Shown: one piece after another, positions 23,898 through 32,040 of the stretch
Position numbering within the stretch: position 1 is the stretch's first letter
Layout of the letters: each line of letters starts with the position of its first letter
Origin: a virus
DNA length: 41,777 nt
IMG/VR virus record: IMGVR_UViG_3300036864_000038
Coordinates: 1 to 41,777 of that record
Direction: 5' to 3' (one strand)
Program-made: the position numbers and the translations under genes
The notes under the pieces: model-generated
Database searches by the model: none
Told to the model about the DNA's origin: nothing
The model's input: only the letters and a program-made list of their open reading frames with translations

Positions 23898-24246
23898 GCG
23901 GGCCGGCTTTCAATTGATCCATCAGCCGCGCAGCGTAGGCGATGTTCTGCGCTTTGCCAATGTCGGGCTTGTCCTCGCGGAAATGCGCGACTTGACGTTG
24001 ACGGCCTTGCACGCCGGGGTGCTCGCCCTCGGCGCCCGCGAAATACACCTTGCCGGCGTCCAACATGCGGAAGCCTTTCGTCAGCTTCTCCCGCATGGCC
24101 GGTGAAATTTTGTAGGTTTTTCTGCGGATTTCTCCGCCCATGAAGGTGCCGATCCCGCACATGTGCAGGAACGCCTTGTAGTGGCCGGTGCCGCGCAGCT
24201 CCATGCAGCGCCGCCAGATTTCGTCATCGTCTAAAAGGTCTTGCAA
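23830..24246 (-). CDS. Hypothetical protein downstream of terminase (138 aa)
   Basis: The frame opens with TTG at 24246 inside the terminase end, with an alternative ATG at 24204. The first 110 residues look like a real soluble protein (DDDEIWRRCMELRGTGHYKA, YKISPAMREKLTKGFRMLDA). The last 25, overlapping the zinc-ribbon gene, are low complexity. Either the genes truly overlap by 68 bases or an indel has extended this frame. Function unknown. Confidence 0.55.
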   Translation of the reverse strand: MQDLLDDDEIWRRCMELRGTGHYKAFLHMCGIGTFMGGEIRRKTYKISPAMREKLTKGFRMLDAGKVYFAGAEGEHPGVQGRQRQVAHFREDKPDIGKAQNIAYAARLMDQLKAGPHDRQNLSLPPLPSGSRTPFGRR

Positions 24247-26062
24247 ACGGCACCACCTGCTGACCGGACTGCGACTGCATTTTCATGTTTTCCAGATAAT
24301 TTGCAACCATACGATCCTGCACGATGCCTTGCGTACCGGCTTTCTTCATCTCCTCCGCGCGTAGCATGGTCATACCGTTCTGCCGCAGCGGCCCCTGCTC
24401 CCATTGCAGCCAGGCGTGGTTGGCCATGCCGAGTGCGATCACGCGATCATCCTTCTCGCCGGTTTCCGCTTCGATGTAGCCCGCATCGCGAATGATGGTC
24501 TTGCACTCGTTGAGCGCCTCCAGCGAATTGATGACCAGCCGATCCAGCTCAACGCTGTCCTTGAGCTGGTTCATCATGCGGTGCTTCTGCTCGTTGTTCA
24601 TTTTCCACTGGTACTGCACCGAACCGCTCATCGAGTCGCCGCGGCGGTAGAGATAATATTGGATACCTGAGAGACAGTTTCGCAACTGCGTATCGTCCCC
24701 GGAAAACATCTGCGGCATCTGGTTGCGCAAATTTTTGAGTTCACCATCCACCGCCTGCCCCGGCCCCGCGATTTCCAGCATCATACGGACGTTGCGGTAA
24801 TAGCCGCACAGATGCGCGAGCACCCAGGCGCACTGATGGGTGGAGGTCCACACCGAGCAAAACTCGGCCACCTGTACCAGCCGGTCGGCGTAGGCGCGGC
24901 ACACCTGGATGCAGGTGCGGTCGGCATCTTCGCTTGAGCCGTAGGCCGGGTCGCACGACACGATATAGCGGCCCATCGGGTCGGCTTCCTCCCAGATTTT
25001 CAGATCAGCCCGCTTGGCCTGACCGATCGGCGTCAATCGCGTTTCGCGCCAGTCGTAGCCTAACTGATACTTGAACGGTTGCAGCAGTTGATTGCGGGCG
25101 CGCCGCATCTGGTCGGTAATCGACTGGTTGGTGAAGAAGCGTGAACCCGTGGTGATGAACGCCATTTCTGGCGTGAACGGGAAATCCTCGTCCATCTTGT
25201 CCTGGTCGCCCGAGTACGGCGGCTCGTTCACGCGCGCGAGATACCAGGCCATCTGTTCGGGCGCGATATCGAAGTCGTAGAGTTCCTTCACCTCGCGGAT
25301 GCGCTTGCGGTACAGCACGTCGATCTTGGACAGATCGCCCGCGCCGACATAGGCTTGGAAGCGCGGGTCGTCACGCTCGAAGCGGAACAATTCGTTGCGC
25401 CACCAGCCTACGAAAATGATGCGATAGGACGGCGATTTGGCCGCGTACTCCCATGTCTTTTCGAAATGGTTGAACCCGCGCGCGGTTGTCTCGTTGATGT
25501 AAAGCCTATGCGGATAATGCGAGGAGCAGGCGGCTTCCAGGTTCTTCAAATCTTCTGGATTTCCGTAGGCGCTTTCCTCGGATTTATGCAGATAGTTGAA
25601 CGAGGCACCTGTACCCATCTGGCCTTTGGAGGTGTCCTTGGTGCCGGCGACGAGGTATTGGAAGATCGAGCCGTTATCGAATTGCAACTGCGTGCGCGAG
25701 TGGCGGGTTGCGGTTTTCTTCGCCCACGGCGGCAGGTTCTGCAAATAGATCGTGAGCATTGAGCGAAACTGATCGCGCAATTGTTCGTTGTGCGTGATGA
25801 TCGCGCCCGACACGCCCTTGAAATTGAACGCCCAAAACAGATCGAGCGCCATGAAGAAGGTCGAACTTCCAAGCTGGCGTGATTTCAGCGCGACGAAATT
25901 TGCAACGCCCTCGTCCATGCCCTTGCAGATTTCGTCGAGCATGTACTGCTGCGAGCCCAGCAGCTTGAACTTGATCAGCCCAAAATCCTTGGTGAGAATT
26001 TTGAGGTAAGAGCAGAATTTCAGGAACTTCTCGCGCGGGAACGGCTCAAGTTTTCCTGACAT
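24224..26062 (-). CDS. terL: Terminase large subunit
   Basis: The 612-residue protein carries a packaging-ATPase Walker A variant KSRQLGSST (residues 60-68), a Walker B region ending in SFNYLHKSEES (about 154-164), and a C-terminal RNase H-like nuclease with YIVSCDPAYG (Asp371), MMLEIAGPG (Glu430) and EKDDRVIALGMANHAW (Asp539). It pumps DNA into the prohead through the portal ring and cuts the concatemer. It is the strongest single family assignment in the window. A small overlapping frame upstream could be its partner subunit. Confidence 0.92.
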   Translation of the reverse strand: MSGKLEPFPREKFLKFCSYLKILTKDFGLIKFKLLGSQQYMLDEICKGMDEGVANFVALKSRQLGSSTFFMALDLFWAFNFKGVSGAIITHNEQLRDQFRSMLTIYLQNLPPWAKKTATRHSRTQLQFDNGSIFQYLVAGTKDTSKGQMGTGASFNYLHKSEESAYGNPEDLKNLEAACSSHYPHRLYINETTARGFNHFEKTWEYAAKSPSYRIIFVGWWRNELFRFERDDPRFQAYVGAGDLSKIDVLYRKRIREVKELYDFDIAPEQMAWYLARVNEPPYSGDQDKMDEDFPFTPEMAFITTGSRFFTNQSITDQMRRARNQLLQPFKYQLGYDWRETRLTPIGQAKRADLKIWEEADPMGRYIVSCDPAYGSSEDADRTCIQVCRAYADRLVQVAEFCSVWTSTHQCAWVLAHLCGYYRNVRMMLEIAGPGQAVDGELKNLRNQMPQMFSGDDTQLRNCLSGIQYYLYRRGDSMSGSVQYQWKMNNEQKHRMMNQLKDSVELDRLVINSLEALNECKTIIRDAGYIEAETGEKDDRVIALGMANHAWLQWEQGPLRQNGMTMLRAEEMKKAGTQGIVQDRMVANYLENMKMQSQSGQQVVPFARPFRR

Positions 26063-26252
26063 GGCCTGCGCCTAACGCGGAATATTCGGGCGGCGGGTCG
26101 CCTAAAAATGTTTGCAGGGCCGAGCGATTGGAGAATGCCTCAACACGTTTGCGCGCCTCGTCGAGCATTTCCTTGGCGACTTCCTTGCGCTCCCAAGTAT
26201 CGAAATGCACCTTGCCGGTGCGGAACTTCGGCCGTGGCTTGCGCCGCTGCAA
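26046..26252 (-). CDS. Small hypothetical protein before terL (68 aa)
   Basis: The frame uses a TTG start at 26252, three bases after the previous stop, and overlaps terL by 17 bases. The product has a basic N-terminus (QRRKPRPKFRTGKVHFDTWE), then a helical part (KEVAKEMLDEARKRVEAFSN). Its position would suit a small terminase subunit, but it is much shorter than usual and has no obvious helix-turn-helix. Without a decisive start or motif it remains tentative. Confidence 0.45.
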   Translation of the reverse strand: MQRRKPRPKFRTGKVHFDTWERKEVAKEMLDEARKRVEAFSNRSALQTFLGDPPPEYSALGAGHVRKT

Positions 26253-26254
26253 GG

Positions 26255-26689
26255 TCAGCGTCCAGTTCCAGGGTTGCCTGGGTTTGAGTCGCGCTTAGAG
26301 AATGGATTTCCTTCGTTTTGGAAATCCTCCTCCATCGCGTCCCACATCGGCTGCTGATCGTATGACGGTTTACCCGCGCGGTCGCCGCGGAACAGGGGCT
26401 TGGGGCCGGCGTGCAATTCGTCCCGGTTATCAATATCGTCCAGTTCGCTTTCTTTCGCACTACGATCTGGCACTGGACCTTCTGGTGGGCCATTCGCCCC
26501 GCCGCCGCCGTGTGCCTTGGTGGCGTTGGTCATGATGACGTCAATCTCTTGGTCGTTCAAACCCTTTGATTGAAAGAATTTTCTCACCTGATCTTCTGTT
26601 ACGTCACCTATCGGGGCGCCGCTTTCCACATACATGTCCCCGCCCTTGCCTTCCCATGACGGGATAAAATCGAACGCATCACGCGGCAT
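26255..26689 (-). CDS. Acidic, disordered hypothetical protein (144 aa)
   Basis: The N-terminal 55 residues have a helical segment with GDVTEDQVRKFFQSKGLNDQ. The remainder is Gly/Pro/Asp-rich and likely disordered, with a short motif repeated loosely in neighbouring proteins (KPSYDQQPMWDAMEEDFQNE). It overlaps the upstream gene by 11 bases. No enzymatic motif is visible. It is one of several hydrophilic linker-like proteins packed between terminase and the nuclease gene. Confidence 0.55.
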   Translation of the reverse strand: MPRDAFDFIPSWEGKGGDMYVESGAPIGDVTEDQVRKFFQSKGLNDQEIDVIMTNATKAHGGGGANGPPEGPVPDRSAKESELDDIDNRDELHAGPKPLFRGDRAGKPSYDQQPMWDAMEEDFQNEGNPFSKRDSNPGNPGTGR

Positions 26690-27284
26690 CTTCGTCCTCC
26701 ATCATGCGGCCGCCGAGCGCGGACACGGCTCCGGGCACGTCCTGCAATTCGGATTTCTTGCCGGGCGGGACGAACTCGTCGGACTTCGGGTCGTTCGGTG
26801 TTGACTCTCCCGGCTTGCGATGGATTTTGCCTTTGCCAGAGCGATACCAATGCGGCGCGGTCTGGATCATCAGATCGCGCACGGCTTTCTGTTCCTTCTC
26901 GCCGAGCTTGGGGTCCATGATACCGGTGAAGCCGCGGCCTTGCAGCCATTTGTCGAGTTCCGTGGCCCACTGGTAATGTTTGATGTTGAGCGATTTCGCC
27001 CAGCTTTTGTACTCATCGGGCGTGTGCGGAAAATCCACATTCTCGCCGACCTCGCGGTCGGTCCGCATGGTATCTTTTCGGCGTTGTGTCGCCTGTGCCT
27101 TTTCCTCCGGCGAGAGCGTCTTGCGATGTTTCTCGGGGATATCGTCGAACAGACCGCCACCGGCGGGCGGCAGCGCGTTCGGCGTCTTGTTCATCGGCGA
27201 GGGTGGAGGCGGCGGCATCGGCGCATCGCCGGGGCGCGGGCGCGTGAGATAGTTCTGCGCGGTCTGGAATTCTTCGTCGGCCAT
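26679..27284 (-). CDS. Proline-rich hypothetical protein with SDEFxPPG motif (201 aa)
   Basis: The first 50 residues are proline-rich (GDAPMPPPPPSPMNK). The middle (residues 85-145) is a compact helical segment with EYKSWAKSLNIKHYQWATEL and DKWLQGRGFTGIMDPKLGEK. Near the C-terminus, at about 168-177, is SDEFVPPGKK. A close copy, SDEFTPPGRR, occurs in the next protein just before its nuclease domain. The shared linear motif suggests that both proteins bind one partner or are processed in the same way. Confidence 0.6.
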   Translation of the reverse strand: MADEEFQTAQNYLTRPRPGDAPMPPPPPSPMNKTPNALPPAGGGLFDDIPEKHRKTLSPEEKAQATQRRKDTMRTDREVGENVDFPHTPDEYKSWAKSLNIKHYQWATELDKWLQGRGFTGIMDPKLGEKEQKAVRDLMIQTAPHWYRSGKGKIHRKPGESTPNDPKSDEFVPPGKKSELQDVPGAVSALGGRMMEDEDAA

Positions 27285-27324
27285 AGCAAATCCTTGGGCA
27301 CGAGGATTTTTATGGCTAGCACCG

Positions 27325-28578
27325 TCAGACCGTTGCGCCTAGTGCCTCCGAAGTATCTTCCGAAACTCTGCTCCTGCGCCTGCGACCACCACCGCGGGAG
27401 GGTGGAGGCGGCATGGCGCGCCAGCGGGTGGTGGTCTTGTCGATCAATTCCTCCAGCCACCTCTGCGCCTGGACGAACTGCGGCGCCTCGAAATACTCCC
27501 GCCGGCTGGCCGATGGTGCCGCCAGTTTGTATTTCTCGATGAAGCCTTTCAGGCGGTAGTACAGCGCCTTTTCCTTGGGGTTGAGGGTTTTCTCCCAGGC
27601 CGCGAACTCGTGCCGGCCGTGCGGCGCGTCCTTGGGCTCATACGCCTCGACGGTCTTGGGCTCCTGCCGGGTCGGCACCTCGGGGCGCGCGCCGATCGCG
27701 CCGAACGTGTCGTCGAAATACTTCTGCAAGGCGGCGGGCGCCGGACCTTTCGGGTTCGACGACTCGCGGTGCTTTTGCAGCAGCGGGCCATACTTTTGCA
27801 TGAACTCGTTCTGGAGATTTTTGAACGCCTCATACGCAGGCCCGCGCTGCATGGAAGGGTAGCGACCGTAGGCTTGCGACCAATGCGCGAGGTCCTTGTA
27901 TTTGGCGTAATCCTGCGCCGGAATTTGTTTCCACAGCCAGCGCCATTCGTTCGATGCCGGCCAGCCGGCGGGCGCGTTCTTGGAGTGCTGCGGCTTGGCG
28001 TAGCCGTTTTGCAGCATGTAGGCCCCGACATCGGGGATACCCTCGACCGAGACTTGCGCGTTGTAGCGACCGGTGCGCGGGTCGAGTTTGGCGTTGCTGA
28101 TCTGGATATTTCCGCGCTTGAGAATTTGGCTCAACGCCGCGCGCTCGCGCTCGCCCAATCCGCCGACGCCAAGCTCGGGCGCATCAATTCCCGTAATACG
28201 AATTTTCCGCTCCTCGCCGGACGGCGTGCGGATGGTGAAGGTGTCGCCGTCGTAGACGGATGCGACTTGCACGCCGGCCATATCGACCGCGCCGCGGCGG
28301 CCGGGCGGGGTGAACTCGTCGCTGTCGGATTTCCATTCCGGCTTGACGACAAATTCGTCGGGGTCCTTGACCGGCTCAGTAGACGGCGGTGCGAAGGCCT
28401 GCACCGGCTCGTCGGTCAGCACGGGGCCCTTGGGCAGCGGGCGGTGATATTTCAGGGGGTCTTGCTGAGTGGGTTTCCAGCCTTTGAGCGCGTACTGTTC
28501 CTCATCGGTCATCATGTCGGGAGTCAAGCCCCGCGCCATGACATCGCGCATGATCGGCTGGCTGTACGGATTGGGCAT
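27325..28578 (-). CDS. Staphylococcal-nuclease-like (SNase) domain protein in virion block
   Basis: Residues about 102-198 form a thermonuclease-type domain: ASVYDGDTFTIRTPSG with Asp110, Asp112 and Thr113, then RKIRITGIDAPELG (Arg127, Asp132, Glu135) and a later Arg171 in RTGRYNAQVSV. These correspond to the metal- and phosphate-binding residues of staphylococcal nuclease, so catalytic activity is expected. The N-terminal 100 residues are Pro/Asp-rich with an SDEFTPPGRR motif. Residues 200-417 are helical, with further proline-rich parts. There is no signal peptide. It could degrade host DNA, process phage DNA or travel in the virion. Confidence 0.8.
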   Translation of the reverse strand: MPNPYSQPIMRDVMARGLTPDMMTDEEQYALKGWKPTQQDPLKYHRPLPKGPVLTDEPVQAFAPPSTEPVKDPDEFVVKPEWKSDSDEFTPPGRRGAVDMAGVQVASVYDGDTFTIRTPSGEERKIRITGIDAPELGVGGLGERERAALSQILKRGNIQISNAKLDPRTGRYNAQVSVEGIPDVGAYMLQNGYAKPQHSKNAPAGWPASNEWRWLWKQIPAQDYAKYKDLAHWSQAYGRYPSMQRGPAYEAFKNLQNEFMQKYGPLLQKHRESSNPKGPAPAALQKYFDDTFGAIGARPEVPTRQEPKTVEAYEPKDAPHGRHEFAAWEKTLNPKEKALYYRLKGFIEKYKLAAPSASRREYFEAPQFVQAQRWLEELIDKTTTRWRAMPPPPSRGGGRRRRSRVSEDTSEALGATV

Positions 28579-29069
28579 TATTTTTGCCTATCCTGGAAAT
28601 CCTGCTGATACTGCTCAAGCTCGTTGCGGCGCTGCTGCTGCATCGGATTGGGCTCGAACGCGACGTCCTCCTCGCCGGAATGCTGCTCGGCTTCCATGTT
28701 GAGCGAGCGGTGTTTGATGGCGTACATGTCGGTGTGGAACTGCACCATCTTCTCAATCTCGGCGCGGTCGGCGTCATCGGGCTCCGATTTGTATTGCAGC
28801 TTGAACAGCGCGTTGAGCACGCGGCGGATGTTCTCGGAATACTCAGCCGCCGAGCTTGAGTTTTTTTCGACCTCGGGCAGAAGTTTCTTGAACTGTTCGA
28901 AATTTCCGATCAGGCGAGGGTCGGTCGGATTGGGCGGCATGGGGAGCTTGCGACGTGGTTGCTCGCCCATGCCGCCCATCATTTGTTTGACACGGGACAA
29001 ATCTTCATCGCGAGCCTCCGGCAGCTCGTCGGTGTAGTCGCGTTCGATCTCGCCGGTGGTCCGCGCCAT
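28578..29069 (-). CDS. Hypothetical acidic helical protein (163 aa)
   Basis: I choose the ATG at 29069 (MARTTGEIERDYTDELPEAR); the frame upstream to 29216 is a basic/hydrophobic shadow of the neighbouring gene. The protein is strongly charged and helical, with DLSRVKQMMGGMGEQPRRKL, a middle KNSSSAAEYSENIRRVLNAL and a Gln-rich C-terminal helix. It overlaps the nuclease gene by one base. It is possibly an assembly factor; no family recognised. Confidence 0.55.
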   Translation of the reverse strand: MARTTGEIERDYTDELPEARDEDLSRVKQMMGGMGEQPRRKLPMPPNPTDPRLIGNFEQFKKLLPEVEKNSSSAAEYSENIRRVLNALFKLQYKSEPDDADRAEIEKMVQFHTDMYAIKHRSLNMEAEQHSGEEDVAFEPNPMQQQRRNELEQYQQDFQDRQK

Positions 29070-29076
29070 CAATCGT

Positions 29077-29397
29077 TCATGGGGTAGGAGTAGGAGCGGG
29101 AGGAGGAGCAGACAGAGCATCGAGAGCCGCCTTGTTGGCGACACTCTTGGCCAACAAGGCGTCAACCTGCGCTTGCACTGCCGGCGGCAGATTGGCCCCG
29201 GAGAGGATATCGGCAATCTGCTGGCGGAGGTTTGTAATGATCTGCTGAATAACCGCGATCTGGGTCGCTTCGCTTTCTTCGTTGTCGAGAACGTCTTGCA
29301 GGGTTGCCATGATAGCCTCCAGCTTCTCGAACATGAGGCGGAATTGCCGCATGATCATTTCATCAAAGTGGTGGTAGTGATGAACTTCAAAACGCAT
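29077..29397 (-). CDS. Small coiled-coil phage protein (106 aa)
   Basis: The N-terminus has an aromatic/histidine cluster (MRFEVHHYHHFDEMIM). A long helical segment with a coiled-coil pattern follows (ATLQDVLDNEESEATQIAVI and QQIITNLRQQIADILSG), then a Pro/Thr tail (APPPAPTPTP). Proteins of this shape, with a His-rich start and coil, are frequent in phages and often trimerise. The function is not established. It is coupled downstream to the acidic protein gene. Confidence 0.65.
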   Translation of the reverse strand: MRFEVHHYHHFDEMIMRQFRLMFEKLEAIMATLQDVLDNEESEATQIAVIQQIITNLRQQIADILSGANLPPAVQAQVDALLAKSVANKAALDALSAPPPAPTPTP

Positions 29398-29403
29398 GCT
29401 CGG

Positions 29404-30087
29404 CTACTTAACAGGTTTTTGTGGCACTGAGAAGTAGCGCGGATCATCCAGAAACCGCGCGCCGTAGCGGAATGTCCCGCAATGATACACCGCCTGATCA
29501 ACGATCACAAAAGGCTTGGCAATTGATCTGGCACGTTCACAAAACGAGGTATCCTCCGACAACACCTCGCCATTGACTTCGATCCGATCGAACCAGGCTT
29601 CACCCATGCGCTCCAACAATTCACGCGTCAGCAACACGCAGCCGAAGCCGGTGCGGCGCACCGGCATAAAACCATCCACAACTTCCTGCATGCCGTCCTC
29701 CAAGTCGAGGCACCAGGTGAGTGAGGACGCCAGCGATCCCTCTAGAGAATGGTTGCTTTTCAATCGAAATTGTAATTCCTTGAGATTGATGTCCCGCTTG
29801 CAAAACGGCAGCGCCGTGAACAGGTGCTTTGATGCGAGCAACTTATCCATCGCCTTAAGGCCCACCTCACTATCGCTGTCGACCATCAGCAGGTGCGTGC
29901 GGTCGGAATATTTGAGAAACTGCATCACCAGCATGTTGCGCGCCGTCACGATGTCGGAGGAATCGACGCCGATCTTGAACAAGTTGATGCCGCGCACTTG
30001 GGCTACGCGCGCGATCGACACCAAGGTTTCGGCGTAACCGACGTTGACCTGGGAATACATCGTGGGCGTTGCGATGCACAGGTTCAT
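29404..30087 (-). CDS. Glycosyltransferase-like protein (GT-A fold)
   Basis: Residues 1-120 follow the GT-A pattern: a first strand MNLCIATPTMYSQVN, then DIVTARNMLVMQFL and the nucleotide-sugar/metal motif HLLMVDSDSEV (Asp70-Ser-Asp72). C-terminal motifs LSEDTSFCERA and AVYHCGTFRYG fit the acceptor side and a second acidic residue. It has no signal peptide or membrane segment. It could add sugars to phage DNA bases, a virion protein or host surface glycan. It is one of two such genes here, separated by a 64-codon gene. Confidence 0.7.
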   Translation of the reverse strand: MNLCIATPTMYSQVNVGYAETLVSIARVAQVRGINLFKIGVDSSDIVTARNMLVMQFLKYSDRTHLLMVDSDSEVGLKAMDKLLASKHLFTALPFCKRDINLKELQFRLKSNHSLEGSLASSLTWCLDLEDGMQEVVDGFMPVRRTGFGCVLLTRELLERMGEAWFDRIEVNGEVLSEDTSFCERARSIAKPFVIVDQAVYHCGTFRYGARFLDDPRYFSVPQKPVK

Positions 30088-30278
30088 GATTTTTTTTCAT
30101 CATCATAAAAACGAACGCCTGGATCACGTATCTGAATTGCGCGCTTAATCAGATCACGAGTTCTCGGATCATACGCGAGAAGAAAAAAATGTAGCCCCAG
30201 CTCTCGCTGAACTGCTGCGGTTGGAAATTTTTTAACATTCCACTGGCTTAAAATTTCTGTAGCTTCTTGCAAATTCAT
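30084..30278 (-). CDS. Hypothetical protein between two glycosyltransferase-like genes (64 aa)
   Basis: The gene starts at ATG 30278 (MNLQEATEILSQWNVKKFPT) and overlaps both neighbours by ATGA, so it is firmly part of this operon; the longer frame to 30584 is a shadow. The protein is helical, with an Arg/Lys-rich middle and a closing segment VRFYDDEKKS. It may assist one of the glycosyltransferases or form a small complex with them. No family recognised. Confidence 0.65.
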   Translation of the reverse strand: MNLQEATEILSQWNVKKFPTAAVQRELGLHFFLLAYDPRTRDLIKRAIQIRDPGVRFYDDEKKS

Positions 30279-30952
30279 GATTTCAGAAACTCCGCGATGC
30301 GCTCGTACATCGCCGCCTTCTCCGGACCCTTCATCCAAGTGTCGTAAATCTCGGCGTCCCGCTCGAAGTCTGCCGACCCGCGCGCATAGGTCATGTCCGG
30401 CTTGGCGGTTCCCTTGGTCCAGTGCCGATGCTCCACGCGATGCTCCGGCATCGGTCGCAGCAATTTGAAATCCGCCGCGATCTGGTCCCACAAATTGTCC
30501 TCGAAGTTGTGTTTCACAGGTACAGGGACAAGAGAACCCATAGCGCGTACAAGACCACCGCCAAGACAGACAGCAGTTCTGCAAAGCGGGAACGACGCTT
30601 CACCTTGCGGCGTGACCACATAGCGATCCTCCGCGGCATTCTCCATCGACCACCACCACTCCGGCGTTACCGGCCACTGATCATCGCACAGCAACCCGTA
30701 AAACTTCTCGTTCGGCCAACGTTGCAAAATCAATCTGTGCGCATCGGCGCAGCGCGCGCCGGACGGGATTTCCACCATCATCCATTGCACGCGGGCGCCC
30801 TCGAACCACGCCGCGCGCCCGATCACATGGTAATCCTCGTGCCTTGGGTCGTCCTCGTTGATCAGCACCAGGATCGTATCGGGCAACCCGCCAGGACATT
30901 TCCTCATTCGCTCGATCGATTGTGGGCGGCCGTAACTCGGAAGAAACCACAT
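30275..30952 (-). CDS. Second glycosyltransferase-like protein
   Basis: I choose ATG 30952, which overlaps the previous stop (TGATG) and yields an N-terminus (MWFLPSYGRPQSIERMRKCP) typical of a GT-A first strand. Further pattern elements are ILVLINEDDPRHEDYHVIGR and FYGLLCDDQWPVTPEWWW, with Asp90-Asp91 in the metal-binding place. Later segments include PLCRTAVCLGGGLVRAMGSL and NLWDQIAADFK. It is distinct in sequence from the 29404-30087 enzyme but of the same fold class. A pair acting in sequence on one target is plausible. Confidence 0.65.
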   Translation of the reverse strand: MWFLPSYGRPQSIERMRKCPGGLPDTILVLINEDDPRHEDYHVIGRAAWFEGARVQWMMVEIPSGARCADAHRLILQRWPNEKFYGLLCDDQWPVTPEWWWSMENAAEDRYVVTPQGEASFPLCRTAVCLGGGLVRAMGSLVPVPVKHNFEDNLWDQIAADFKLLRPMPEHRVEHRHWTKGTAKPDMTYARGSADFERDAEIYDTWMKGPEKAAMYERIAEFLKS

Positions 30953-31155
30953 CAGGTCGTCGTCCGCCCGGATACATAGTCCTCGAATTTCTTCGCAGCG
31001 TTCACCACACCGACCGGATCGATCGTCCACACCCCACCCGCTTGCGCCAACGGCGCGGAAGCCGTCTTGACCGCCTGCTCAAGCGCCCACCGGCAACGGT
31101 CCTCATCGGATTTTGTTCGTTTGTTCAACGACGCAATCGCGCGGGTGTCAGGCAT
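30952..31155 (-). CDS. Small hypothetical protein, first gene of late block (67 aa)
   Basis: AAGGAT precedes the ATG at 31155. The protein is helical and soluble, with NKRTKSDEDRCRWALEQAVK in the middle and a C-terminal helix ending in DYVSGRTTT. It is directly downstream of the promoter-like sequence at 31191-31219 and is thus probably the first gene of the long minus-strand transcript. Function unknown. Confidence 0.65.
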   Translation of the reverse strand: MPDTRAIASLNKRTKSDEDRCRWALEQAVKTASAPLAQAGGVWTIDPVGVVNAAKKFEDYVSGRTTT

Positions 31156-31190
31156 GGGGGTTAATCCTTCATCCGGCGGACACTGTATTG

Positions 31191-31219
31191 AATATCATAA
31201 CCGTCAATCGCACAGTCAA
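31191..31219 (-). promoter_or_regulatory. Sigma70-like promoter for the late minus-strand block
   Basis: Read on the minus strand, TTGACT (31219-31214) and GATATT (31196-31191) are separated by 17 bp. The site is about 35 bp before the first late gene. A second TTGACG lies within the spacer. It is the only clear promoter candidate before the 29-kb block of virion genes. Confidence 0.55.
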
Positions 31220-31235
31220 TGGAAGAACGCAAGCC

Positions 31236-31442
31236 CTACCGCAGCAGGTGTCCACCGCTCAACACACCGCCGAACGTGCGCCACAGCAGCAGCAGCACAA
31301 CCAACACCACAATCACCCAGAAAATCTGAATGACACGCTCGGGCAGCCCAACACCCAGCATCCCCAACACCCAGATCACCAGCCAGCAAACGCCAACCAC
31401 AATGCAAATCTGGATCAGCAGCAAGATTACGGATTCAACCAT
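31236..31442 (-). CDS. Two-span membrane protein (68 aa)
   Basis: Almost the whole protein is hydrophobic: residues about 5-30 (ILLLIQICIVVGVCWLVIWV) and 38-58 (VIQIFWVIVVLVVLLLLW) with an LPERV turn between, and a basic C-terminus. Small proteins like this are common in phage genomes outside the lysis cassette and may alter membrane properties. It directly follows an HNH endonuclease gene. Function unknown. Confidence 0.7.
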   Translation of the reverse strand: MVESVILLLIQICIVVGVCWLVIWVLGMLGVGLPERVIQIFWVIVVLVVLLLLWRTFGGVLSGGHLLR

Positions 31443-31443
31443 G

Positions 31444-32040
31444 TCAGCCTCCCTTGGAATACGACCTAACAGGAACGGTCAGGGCGTCCGCTAAGTTCCA
31501 GCCGTTTTTCAGCCTGCCATAAACAATATCTCGGCTCAAGCCTAACTGCTCGGTGAGGTCAACAAGCAGAACTCGCTTCCCATTGTGTTCGACGTAGACG
31601 TTATCTCGGCTGTTCCGCCGCTGCTCCGATTTCGTCGCCCAGCGACAATTGTTCGGCTCGTAATTCCCGTTGCCATCCTTACGGTCAATCGTGTGCTGCG
31701 GCGTCGGCTTCTGCCCCATATCCGCAAGAAAATCTCGGAAACTCGCCCGCCACCGCGCACACACGGCAATCCCACGACCACCATAGTTTGCGTACTTGTC
31801 GTGGTTCTTGTTGTAGCAGCGCTCAATCATTTTCTCCCAACTCGAATACTCTGGTTTTTTGGAAACAGGATCGTGGAAGCATCGCTCCACAGGACGCCGT
31901 ATTTTCGATCCGCGCAATTTGTAAACCTTGCCGCACTGGCATTTCACCTCCCAAATCACCTCGCGATTGCGATGAACGCCCACGCGGCGCTGAACAGTCA
32001 GAACTCCAAACGTCTTGCGGGTGAGGTCAATCATATCCAT
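31444..32040 (-). CDS. HNH homing-type endonuclease
   Basis: The core region contains EYSSWEKMIERCYNKNHDKY, then the HNH core with QHTIDRKDGNGNYEPNNCRW, where His, Asp/Asn and the following residues make the beta-beta-alpha metal motif. A C-terminal helix-turn-helix-like part (VDLTEQLGLSRDIVYGRLKN) probably binds DNA. The N-terminal 60 residues have four cysteines (CQCGK and others) that may form a zinc site. It is a free-standing gene rather than intron-encoded as far as I can see, and probably spreads by cutting related phages. Confidence 0.85.
   Translation of the reverse strand: MDMIDLTRKTFGVLTVQRRVGVHRNREVIWEVKCQCGKVYKLRGSKIRRPVERCFHDPVSKKPEYSSWEKMIERCYNKNHDKYANYGGRGIAVCARWRASFRDFLADMGQKPTPQHTIDRKDGNGNYEPNNCRWATKSEQRRNSRDNVYVEHNGKRVLLVDLTEQLGLSRDIVYGRLKNGWNLADALTVPVRSYSKGG

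Noticed and set aside
27610-28608. A 332-codon plus-strand frame opposite the SNase gene
   Set aside because: The minus strand carries a domain with intact catalytic motifs. The plus-strand frame is compositionally a shadow and has no start signal.
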